Source: an uncultured Hungatella sp. (GTDB lineage: Bacteria; Bacillota; Clostridia; Lachnospirales; Lachnospiraceae). Taken from it: DNA of 6,980 nucleotides. The stretch is taken from contig CAUEKH010000128.1 of assembly GCA_959018155.1 (NCBI GenBank), positions 1 through 6,980 of the forward strand, in the 5' to 3' direction. The position numbers and the translations under genes were made by a program. Below, piece by piece: positions 1 through 5,795 of the stretch (its first letter is position 1; each line of letters opens with the position of its first letter). The notes beneath the pieces are model-generated. The model saw only the letters and a program-made list of their open reading frames with translations. It was not told where the DNA came from and ran no database searches.

Positions 1-1089
1 CTGGGCCGGACGATTCAGAATCAGGGCAAGAACATTGCCTCCAATATACTGACAAATGATCCAAAACAGCGCCCTCTGATTGCGCGCTGTTCCCAGATAT
101 ATACCTTGCTTTTAGGGATGCTTTTGTCCCTGTATCGTGGAAAAATCCTGTTTCCTATATTTGGAGGGCTGACTTTTTCCCTGCTGCAGGTAATTGGGCT
201 GACGGCTGTAATCGCCTGCTTTATTATGGATTTGCTTGGCTGTGTCGCTTTAAAGGATGCGGACTCTTATGAAAATATTGCTGCCAATTACCGCCCGGGC
301 GTTAAAATATCGCTGGCTGATATGGTAGCTCTGATGAAACACAATAAGGCATTTCTCGTTGGCGTAATTTCAGATTCTTCCGATAAACTGGCGAATGAGG
401 TGGCGAGTGCGGCTGTCGTTCAAACCCTCCTGTTTGGGGTATTGATTGGAAATTATGAATTCTCTGGTGATATCAGCATCTTTACCACCATTACCAGTAT
501 TGTGCTTATTTTCGTCATTACCGGTATGGCAAGACGGGTCGGTGCAGGAAAAGCGTATCTGCGCTATACAAAAATTGCCTGTTTGGTCGTCATCTCACTT
601 TTAATCTTTATGATGACTGGCCTGTATACAAAAGTCAGCGTCAGCCCGCTGCCAACCGCGATTTTCGTTATACTGTACGCCATGCTGACCGCATCAAAAA
701 CGACGACAAACTCGTGTGTGATTACCATGTATCAGGATATCGCCGACTATGAATTCTATTTAACAGGGAAATATATGCCAGGTCTGGTGGTCGCAACAAT
801 AACTATGGTTGGTAAAATTGTTTCGGCAGCCGGTGGAATCATTACCGGCGGGCTGCTGGCTGTCATTGGCTATACTTCCACATCCCCGCAGCCTGGAGAT
901 CCGGCTACGCCAAAACTGCTCTATGTCACCCTGTTCATGTGGCTCGGCATGATGCTTTTCGGTTGGGTTACTTCTATCATTGCCATGCACTGGTATCCAT
1001 TGACTACAGAAAAGATGGTTGAGATCCAGGAGAAAAATTTAGAGCGCCGCACAGAGAACAGGGCAGCGGCAGAAGCAGCTAAAAAATGA
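1..1089 (+). CDS. GPH-family (MFS_2) sugar:cation symporter, 5' end missing
   Basis: The reading frame is open from base 1 to the TGA at 1087-1089, so this is the last 362 residues of a gene that starts outside the window; the family is usually about 450-500 residues, so roughly a quarter is missing. The visible part opens with a cytoplasmic-loop motif typical of glycoside-pentoside-hexuronide transporters (TNDPKQRPL, visible residues 18-26). Hydrophobic membrane segments follow at about residues 57-84, 136-154, 159-175, 192-210, 217-229, 262-292 and 306-330. A second family hallmark, DIADYEFYLTGKYMPG, lies at 246-261. The protein ends with a charged cytoplasmic helix after a YPLT motif, as is usual in these transporters. 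Members carry glycosides or sugars inward with Na+ or H+ across the cytoplasmic membrane. It lies 37 nt upstream of a GH2 glycosidase, probably in one operon, which suggests a galactoside or similar glycoside as substrate. The family is clear; the substrate is inferred. Confidence 0.9.
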   Translation: MGRTIQNQGKNIASNILTNDPKQRPLIARCSQIYTLLLGMLLSLYRGKILFPIFGGLTFSLLQVIGLTAVIACFIMDLLGCVALKDADSYENIAANYRPGVKISLADMVALMKHNKAFLVGVISDSSDKLANEVASAAVVQTLLFGVLIGNYEFSGDISIFTTITSIVLIFVITGMARRVGAGKAYLRYTKIACLVVISLLIFMMTGLYTKVSVSPLPTAIFVILYAMLTASKTTTNSCVITMYQDIADYEFYLTGKYMPGLVVATITMVGKIVSAAGGIITGGLLAVIGYTSTSPQPGDPATPKLLYVTLFMWLGMMLFGWVTSIIAMHWYPLTTEKMVEIQEKNLERRTENRAAAEAAKK

Positions 1090-1126
1090 AACGGGAAATA
1101 ATCAGAAAGACAGAGGAGCAATTGAT

Positions 1127-3337
1127 ATGCGAACAATAACACCTTGGAATGACAACTGGTATTTTAATAAAACTGCAGAGGTTCCGGCCACGCTGCCTGA
1201 AGGCTGGAAAAAAGTTGTACTTCCTCATACCTGGAATGCAGAAGACGGCCAGGATGGAGGCAATGACTATTGGCGCGGAACCGCAATGTATGTAAAGAGT
1301 TTTTTCGCTGCAGAATTACCGGAAAATGACCGTGTCATTCTGGAACTGAATGGCGCCGCCATGATTGCGGAGGTATCTGTCAACGGTCAGAAACTCATTC
1401 ACCACGAGGGTGGTTATTCCACCTTCAGAGTCGATATGACTCCTGTGATACAGGAGAATAATCTGGTCTGCATCTCCGTGGACAATCGCGATAACGATCA
1501 CTGCTACCCGCAGAAAGCTGATTTTACTTTTTACGGCGGCCTGTACCGCGGTGTGAACTTAATGACAGTATCAGACGCCCATTTTGAATTGCTGAGGGAT
1601 GGGACGCCGGGGATAAAGGTGACTCCTGCTGTTGATCTGGAAAAGAAATATGCTGCGGTTCAAGTTGAAACCTGGGTATCCGAAGGAGAAGAAGTTCAGA
1701 TCGCGATAGGGGATCAGATGAGGAGTGCCCCGGTACGGGATGGATATGCCTGTGCGGTGCTCGTTCTCGAAAATGTTCATCTGTGGGATGGGCTAAACGA
1801 TCCGTATCTGTATACCGTGTCGGCTTCTCTTGTGAGCGGCGGCGCTGTGACCGATGAAATTTCAGCCAGATTTGGCTGCCGTACGATTGATTTCGATCCG
1901 GACAAAGGATTTCTGCTCAATGGGCGTGAATATCCGCTGCGGGGAGTCTCGCGCCATCAGGACAGGGCGGGGATCGGCAATGCGCTGACTGCGAAGGAAA
2001 ATCAGGAGGATATGGCTCTTATTCTGGAAATAGGAGCCAATACGGTGCGGCTGGCGCATTACCAGCAGTCACAGGAATTCTATGATCTCTGCGATGAGAA
2101 TGGGCTGATTGTCTGGGCTGAGATCCCATACATCACCATGCATATGCCGAATGGTCGGCAGAATACACTTGATCAGATGTGTGAGTTGATTACTCAATGT
2201 TACAATCACCCGTCAATTGTCTGCTGGGGCTTGTCTAATGAAATCACAGCCAGCGGCAATGTGACGGAGGATCTGATGGAAAATCACCGCCTGCTCAACG
2301 AACTGTGCCATAAGATGGATCATACCCGCCCCACCGCTATGGCACACGCCTTTATGCTGGAGATTGAGCATCCATTGATTCAGACAGCGGATATCGGAGG
2401 GTATAATCTTTACTTCGGCTGGTATCTCGGCGATCTGGAACAAAATGATACTTTTTTAGATGAGTATCACAGTAAATTTCCTCAGCGCATCATGGGATTT
2501 ACGGAATACGGCGCGGATGCAAATCCACAGTTCCAGTCCGCAAGCCCGGAGCGTGGAGATTACACCGAAAGCTATCAGTGCCTCTATCACGAGCATATCC
2601 TTCGCTGTATTGAAAAACGTCCCTGGTTATGGGCGACCTATGTGTGGAACATGTTTGACTTCGCTGCCGATGGCCGCGACGAGGGCGGAAAGCATGGAGA
2701 AAATCAAAAAGGACTCGTTACAATGGACCGCAAATTAAAAAAAGATGCGTTCTATCTCTACAAGGCAGCATGGAGCCGCAGTCCGTTTGTTCATATCTGC
2801 GGAAGACGGTATGTGGATCGGGCGGAAGAGGTGACCGAGATAAAAGTTTATTCAAACCTCTCTGCGGTTGACCTGTATCTGGACGGGAAACTGTTGGAGC
2901 GAAAGCAGGGGCGGATCGCCTTTGTTTTCCAGGTGCCGATTTGCGGTGAGCATATCATTGAGGCGAAGGCAGGAAACGACTGTGATCGAATGATGATACG
3001 TAAGGTCGAAAAGGAAAATCCTTCTTACTGCTTTATCCAAAAAGGAGATGTGATAAACTGGTTCGATAAGGAGAACTTTAAGGAAGACTGTTACTCCATT
3101 CAGGATACGTACGGCGAACTGTTGGAGAATCCAGAGGCAGGCCGGCTGGTGAGAGAAATCATGGCCAGGTCAAGAGCCAGACGCGGCGATGTGGCCAAAA
3201 GCACAGAGGGCAATAAAAACTTACAGAGAATGATGTCCGGGATGAAAATGGTGAGTATGCTTAAGCAGGCAGGGCCTGCGGTCAATGCGGAGGAGATCAT
3301 CGCTTTCAATACCGCGCTTCAAAAAATAAAAAAATAA
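1127..3337 (+). CDS. Glycoside hydrolase family 2 enzyme, probable cytoplasmic beta-galactosidase
   Basis: This is a complete 736-residue protein. The ATG at 1127 has an AGAGGAG ribosome site at 1112-1118, 8 nt upstream. The order of parts is typical of GH2: an N-terminal jelly-roll sugar-binding domain (about 1-150), an Ig-like sandwich (about 160-252), and a TIM barrel (about 255-550) opening with the signature LRGVSRHQD (271-279). The expected acid/base is E372 in WGLSNEI and the expected nucleophile is E460 in GFTEYGAD, 88 residues apart; both are intact. The barrel ends in WNMFDFAADGRDEGG (507-521) and GLVTMDRKLKKDAFYLYKAAW (split around 529-549). An Ig-like domain follows (about 567-627, VYSNLSAVDLYLDGK), then a predicted helical tail (about 650-736). 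No signal peptide is visible, so it should act in the cytoplasm on substrate imported by the transporter just upstream. Beta-galactosidase fits best, but an N-x-K motif (N526, K528) means beta-glucuronidase or another beta-glycosidase activity cannot be excluded by eye. Confidence 0.92.
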   Translation: MRTITPWNDNWYFNKTAEVPATLPEGWKKVVLPHTWNAEDGQDGGNDYWRGTAMYVKSFFAAELPENDRVILELNGAAMIAEVSVNGQKLIHHEGGYSTFRVDMTPVIQENNLVCISVDNRDNDHCYPQKADFTFYGGLYRGVNLMTVSDAHFELLRDGTPGIKVTPAVDLEKKYAAVQVETWVSEGEEVQIAIGDQMRSAPVRDGYACAVLVLENVHLWDGLNDPYLYTVSASLVSGGAVTDEISARFGCRTIDFDPDKGFLLNGREYPLRGVSRHQDRAGIGNALTAKENQEDMALILEIGANTVRLAHYQQSQEFYDLCDENGLIVWAEIPYITMHMPNGRQNTLDQMCELITQCYNHPSIVCWGLSNEITASGNVTEDLMENHRLLNELCHKMDHTRPTAMAHAFMLEIEHPLIQTADIGGYNLYFGWYLGDLEQNDTFLDEYHSKFPQRIMGFTEYGADANPQFQSASPERGDYTESYQCLYHEHILRCIEKRPWLWATYVWNMFDFAADGRDEGGKHGENQKGLVTMDRKLKKDAFYLYKAAWSRSPFVHICGRRYVDRAEEVTEIKVYSNLSAVDLYLDGKLLERKQGRIAFVFQVPICGEHIIEAKAGNDCDRMMIRKVEKENPSYCFIQKGDVINWFDKENFKEDCYSIQDTYGELLENPEAGRLVREIMARSRARRGDVAKSTEGNKNLQRMMSGMKMVSMLKQAGPAVNAEEIIAFNTALQKIKK

Positions 3338-3345
3338 AAAGACAG

Positions 3346-3381
3346 AAGGTCCGGGACTGCCGTGATAGCCCGGACCTTTTT
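3346..3381. terminator. Bidirectional rho-independent terminator between convergent genes
   Basis: Perfect 10-bp inverted repeat AAGGTCCGGG (3346-3355) and CCCGGACCTT (3369-3378) with a 13-nt loop. On the plus strand the stem runs into a T5 tract (3377-3381), ending the transporter/GH2 unit whose last stop codon is at 3335-3337. On the minus strand the stem is followed by a very T-rich stretch (complement of about 3321-3340), so it can also stop the regulator transcript, whose stop codon is at 3394-3396. Confidence 0.9.
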
Positions 3382-3393
3382 AAGTGGCGTGAA

Positions 3394-4620
3394 TCAGTAA
3401 CGCTTATTCTGTTCCCTGTACTCAGCGGGAGAGAGACCGGTGACGCTTTTAAAAGACTCCACAAAAAAACTCCTGTTGCTGAAGTTTAACCGGAGTGCTA
3501 TTTCCTGAATGGTGTTTTGCGTGGTCTCCAAAAGCAGCTTCGCATGTTCTATTTTTGCCTGCCTGATATAGTTGTTGATGCTGGTACCGGTTTCCTTCTT
3601 GAATTTACGTGACAGATAGTAGTCTGTGTATCCAATGCGGGAGGCCAGTAGTGACAGCGGGAGTTTTTCTTCAATATGAAACTGAATATAGTCGCAGCAG
3701 CTCTGGATTTCTTTGCTCATTGACGGGTTTGTGTGGGCGTGATGAACTAGGCGGATAAAGTCATCATACATGGACTGTCCGACAGCAGAAGCATCGGATA
3801 TTGTTTTGCTGTCCATCACATCCTGAATATACGCATCTGAACGAGAATAGGCAATTTCGGGTGAAAGGCCGCCCTCGATGGCTGCGCGGGAACAGAGAGT
3901 AATGAAGATGATTTGTGCGATCTGTGACCGGCGGAGGGCGTCACTGGCTATCAAATGAGCGCCGGTGCTGACCTGGGCGACTTCACTGAGGGCGAATTTA
4001 TAGTTTAGGTTGCCTTCACGCACCATGTCGAGCATGGCCTGTTCAGCCATATAGACCTGGCTGCGGTTCCTGGCTTTCGATTTTTCCGTCTTAGAACTCG
4101 AAGAAGAAAAATTATCGCGGTGCTGAAAGACAATGTCGCTGACGGTCAGGTGTTCATTGGTTATGCAGAAGTGCAGCATTAAAGTCTGCTGAAAAAAATT
4201 TGTGGTTGTAATAACGGGAACCGTCTGCAGGCTGCGGATTACCTTCCGCTTCCATTCCAGTGAACTCTGACCTACACGAAGCGAGTCTTCCAGCTCTGCG
4301 ATTGTGGGTTCCGTGACGAATACGGGACCAAGAACGTGAAAATACTTCAGTTTTCCGTCCTCCCGCTGGAAGGCAGAAGCCCACATGAGCCCTATGGGCC
4401 TGCTAAGGATTAGCGGATTTTCATGATCCTGCGCATAGTCCATAATATAGGAAAAGGAATCGTGATTATAAAAAATTGTATGCAGGATTAAATCTTCACA
4501 GTTGGTATCCAACAGTTTTCCGTCAGCATCATAAGTCCAACGGCAGCATTTATTTTGAGAGGAAAGCAGTTCGCTTAAAAAATGAAGTCTTTCTTCAACA
4601 TTGACTGCTTCAAGTGACAT
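3394..4620 (-). CDS. AraC-family transcriptional regulator with large N-terminal sensor region
   Basis: This 408-residue protein starts at the ATG complementary to 4618-4620, with an AAGGAGG site complementary to 4628-4634, 7 nt away. The C-terminal ~105 residues (about 304-408) form a standard AraC DNA-binding domain with two helix-turn-helix units: LSLLASRIGYTDYYLSRKF (322-340) and IQEIALRLNFSNRSFFVESF (371-390), closing with the family ending FKSVTGLSPAEYR. The N-terminal ~290 residues are not a cupin-type AraC arm. They contain a compact region (about 25-110, with LLDTNCEDL and LGPVF) that could be a small ligand-sensing domain, a serine-rich linker (SSSSS, 172-176, then basic residues to 186), and a helical section (about 188-295). 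From memory, similar long AraC proteins occur next to GPH transporters in gut Clostridia. It is convergent with the GH2 unit and divergent from the dehydrogenase unit, so the 197-bp region upstream of it is the obvious place for it to bind. The inducer is unknown. Confidence 0.93.
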   Translation of the reverse strand: MSLEAVNVEERLHFLSELLSSQNKCCRWTYDADGKLLDTNCEDLILHTIFYNHDSFSYIMDYAQDHENPLILSRPIGLMWASAFQREDGKLKYFHVLGPVFVTEPTIAELEDSLRVGQSSLEWKRKVIRSLQTVPVITTTNFFQQTLMLHFCITNEHLTVSDIVFQHRDNFSSSSSKTEKSKARNRSQVYMAEQAMLDMVREGNLNYKFALSEVAQVSTGAHLIASDALRRSQIAQIIFITLCSRAAIEGGLSPEIAYSRSDAYIQDVMDSKTISDASAVGQSMYDDFIRLVHHAHTNPSMSKEIQSCCDYIQFHIEEKLPLSLLASRIGYTDYYLSRKFKKETGTSINNYIRQAKIEHAKLLLETTQNTIQEIALRLNFSNRSFFVESFKSVTGLSPAEYREQNKRY

Positions 4621-4658
4621 GGTGAGGCCTCCTTTTCATGACCAGCAGATAATAAAAA

Positions 4659-4687
4659 ATTATATCACAAATTTTTGCTAAGATGTA
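4659..4687 (-). promoter_or_regulatory. Probable promoter of the AraC-family regulator
   Basis: On the minus strand a perfect TATAAT (complement of 4659-4664) lies about 40 nt before the regulator start codon, giving a short leader of roughly 30 nt that contains the AAGGAGG site. The hexamer 17 nt upstream of it is TACATC (complement of 4682-4687), a poor match to TTGACA, so the promoter is weak or assisted. The surrounding DNA is very AT-rich, which makes chance matches to TATAAT more likely. Confidence 0.5.
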
Positions 4688-4693
4688 TAAAAA

Positions 4694-4709
4694 TTATATA
4701 TTTATATAA
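4694..4709. repeat. AT-only inverted repeat in the divergent control region
   Basis: TTATATA (4694-4700) and TATATAA (4703-4709) are perfect inverted arms around TT. It sits between the two divergent promoters. Because it contains only A and T within an AT-rich stretch, it may be chance; it could alternatively act as an easily melted or bent segment. Confidence 0.3.
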
Positions 4710-4715
4710 AAAGAA

Positions 4716-4739
4716 ACGAAATATCAGACGGAATATCAA
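4716..4739 (+). repeat. Tandem 12-bp direct repeat, candidate AraC-family operator
   Basis: ACGAAATATCAG (4716-4727) is followed immediately by ACGGAATATCAA (4728-4739): 10 of 12 bases agree. It is the only non-AT-only repeat seen in the divergent region and ends 9 bp before the expected -35 position of the rightward promoter. AraC-family activators commonly bind directly repeated half-sites next to a weak -35. The role as an operator is inferred from position and symmetry. Confidence 0.5.
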
Positions 4740-4748
4740 ATTACTATA

Positions 4749-4777
4749 TATTCATGCAACGGTATTTTTTTTATAAT
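4749..4777 (+). promoter_or_regulatory. Probable promoter of the dehydrogenase/flavoprotein unit
   Basis: A perfect TATAAT -10 box lies at 4772-4777, about 40 nt before the dehydrogenase start codon. With a 17-nt spacer the -35 hexamer would be TATTCA (4749-4754), which matches TTGACA poorly. The spacer contains a T-run (4765-4771). A good -10 with a poor -35, preceded by direct repeats, is the usual design of an activator-dependent promoter. The predicted transcription start is near 4784. Confidence 0.6.
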
Positions 4778-4799
4778 AGCCTTAGAGTTGATTTTACAG

Positions 4800-4806
4800 A
4801 AGGAGG
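4800..4806 (+). promoter_or_regulatory. Ribosome binding site that fixes the dehydrogenase start
   Basis: AAGGAGG lies 11 nt before the ATG at 4818. A TTG at 4788 is in the same frame and would add ten residues, but it would place this site inside the coding region and has no such site of its own. The ATG at 4818 is therefore preferred. Confidence 0.85.
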
Positions 4807-4817
4807 AAAAATTCATT

Positions 4818-5765
4818 ATGAAAGTTGTTATTATGGAGTCACTTGGTATTTCTGCCGATGAAATGGCTGCGCGCAGAAAACCATTTGAGGAAAAAGGAGT
4901 CGTTTTTGAGGAGTTTGAAAAAACATCGGATGCTGATAAGCTGGTGGAAGAGGCAAAGGATGCCGATGTAATGATTCTGGCAAATATGGCAATGCCTGGC
5001 GATGTGCTTCGGGCTTGCCCGAAGCTGAAATTTATTGATGTGGCCTTTACGGGAGTGGATCACGTAGGACTTGAAGCAGCGAAGGAGAGGAAGATTGCTG
5101 TCAGCAATGCATCCGGCTATTCCAATGAGGCCGTTTCTGAACTGGTGCTTTCCATGGCCCTTTCCATGGCACGCAATATGCGGGAGGTGGAGAAACGCTG
5201 TCGTGAAGGAAGGACAAAGGATGGGCTGATCGGCTGGGAAATCAGGGGAAAGACGGTTGGTATAATCGGACTTGGAAAAATAGGAACCCGCACTGCAGAA
5301 CTGTTCCACGCCTTCGGGGCAGATATACTGGCACAGAGCAGAAGCAGACACGATAACGTTCCGGATTATGTGAAGCAGGTCCCGCAGGAAGAACTGCTGA
5401 GGAATTCTGATATTGTGGTACTTCATTGCCCTCTGAATGATTCAACCCGCGGAATGATCGATCGTGAGAAGCTGTCCATGATGAAGCCTTCGGCGCTGCT
5501 TATCAATGCAGCCCGCGGCCCTGTCGTAAATGAGGCGGATTTAGCCGATGCTCTTAAAGACCATGTGATTGCAGGTGCAGGAATTGATGTATTTGATAAG
5601 GAACCGCCGTTGCCTGTGGATACGCCTCTTCTTTCGGCACCCCATACTCTGGTTACCCCCCACGTCGCTTTTGCGACGAAGGAATCAATGAGTCTTCGAG
5701 CAGAAATTGTATTCGAAAATCTTGCCAACTGGCTGGCCGGAAAGCAGAGCAACGTTATCTTATAA
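4818..5765 (+). CDS. D-isomer-specific 2-hydroxyacid dehydrogenase family protein
   Basis: This is a complete 315-residue protein, the usual length for the family. It has the two-part architecture: a substrate-binding domain (about 1-98 and 290-315) wrapped around a Rossmann NAD(P) domain (about 99-285). The nucleotide motif GLGKIG is at 151-156, and the catalytic trio expected for the family is present: R233 in NAARGPVV, E262 in DVFDKEPP and H282 in TPHVAFAT. Such enzymes reversibly reduce 2-keto acids to D-2-hydroxyacids; members include D-lactate, D-glycerate/hydroxypyruvate and phosphoglycerate dehydrogenases. No ACT regulatory domain is present, so serine-biosynthetic phosphoglycerate dehydrogenase of the long form is unlikely. 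The end of the second Rossmann strand reads SRSR (174-177) instead of carrying the acidic residue typical of NAD users, which hints at NADPH. It is the first gene of a unit divergent from the AraC regulator and is followed after 30 nt by a flavoprotein. The substrate cannot be told from sequence. Confidence 0.92.
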   Translation: MKVVIMESLGISADEMAARRKPFEEKGVVFEEFEKTSDADKLVEEAKDADVMILANMAMPGDVLRACPKLKFIDVAFTGVDHVGLEAAKERKIAVSNASGYSNEAVSELVLSMALSMARNMREVEKRCREGRTKDGLIGWEIRGKTVGIIGLGKIGTRTAELFHAFGADILAQSRSRHDNVPDYVKQVPQEELLRNSDIVVLHCPLNDSTRGMIDREKLSMMKPSALLINAARGPVVNEADLADALKDHVIAGAGIDVFDKEPPLPVDTPLLSAPHTLVTPHVAFATKESMSLRAEIVFENLANWLAGKQSNVIL

Positions 5766-5782
5766 AAAATTTATGAAATGAT

Positions 5783-5790
5783 GGAGGGGG
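5783..5790 (+). promoter_or_regulatory. Ribosome binding site that decides the flavoprotein start
   Basis: GGAGGGGG ends 5 nt before the ATG at 5796. Two other ATGs in the same frame (5778 and 5781) lie on or before this purine run and have no site of their own upstream, so translation most likely begins at 5796, although the spacing is on the short side. Confidence 0.7.
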
Positions 5791-5795
5791 AGAAC

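Noticed and set aside
1090..1126. Possible separate promoter or terminator between the transporter and GH2 genes.
   Set aside because: The 37-nt gap has no hairpin and no promoter-like pair of boxes, only the ribosome site; co-transcription is the simpler reading.
2460..2738. A 92-codon plus-strand frame inside the GH2 gene.
   Set aside because: It overlaps the nucleophile region of the GH2 enzyme in another frame and shows no domain or ribosome site.
4710..4740. Possible catabolite-repression (cre) site around the two CG steps in the divergent region.
   Set aside because: Aligning the cre consensus to either CG leaves too many mismatches, including the conserved T-G and C-A ends; the direct repeat explains the pattern better.
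4788..4817. In-frame TTG start that would lengthen the dehydrogenase by ten residues.
   Set aside because: It would put the AAGGAGG site inside the coding region, and the family normally begins with a short MKVVI-type first strand, which starts at 4818.
4839..5426. A 195-codon open frame on the minus strand opposite the hydroxyacid dehydrogenase gene.
   Set aside because: It lies entirely antisense to a gene with all family motifs, its translation is rich in Cys, His and Ser with no recognisable domain, and it has no convincing ribosome site. It is a shadow frame.
5663..5678. Perfect 6-bp hairpin with a TTTT loop (CGTCGC and GCGACG) in the dehydrogenase gene.
   Set aside because: It coincides with codons for the conserved HVAFAT catalytic segment and has no T-run after it, so coding constraint explains it.
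5423..5752. A 109-codon minus-strand open frame over the end of the dehydrogenase gene.
   Set aside because: It is fully antisense to the catalytic half of the dehydrogenase and has no recognisable motif.
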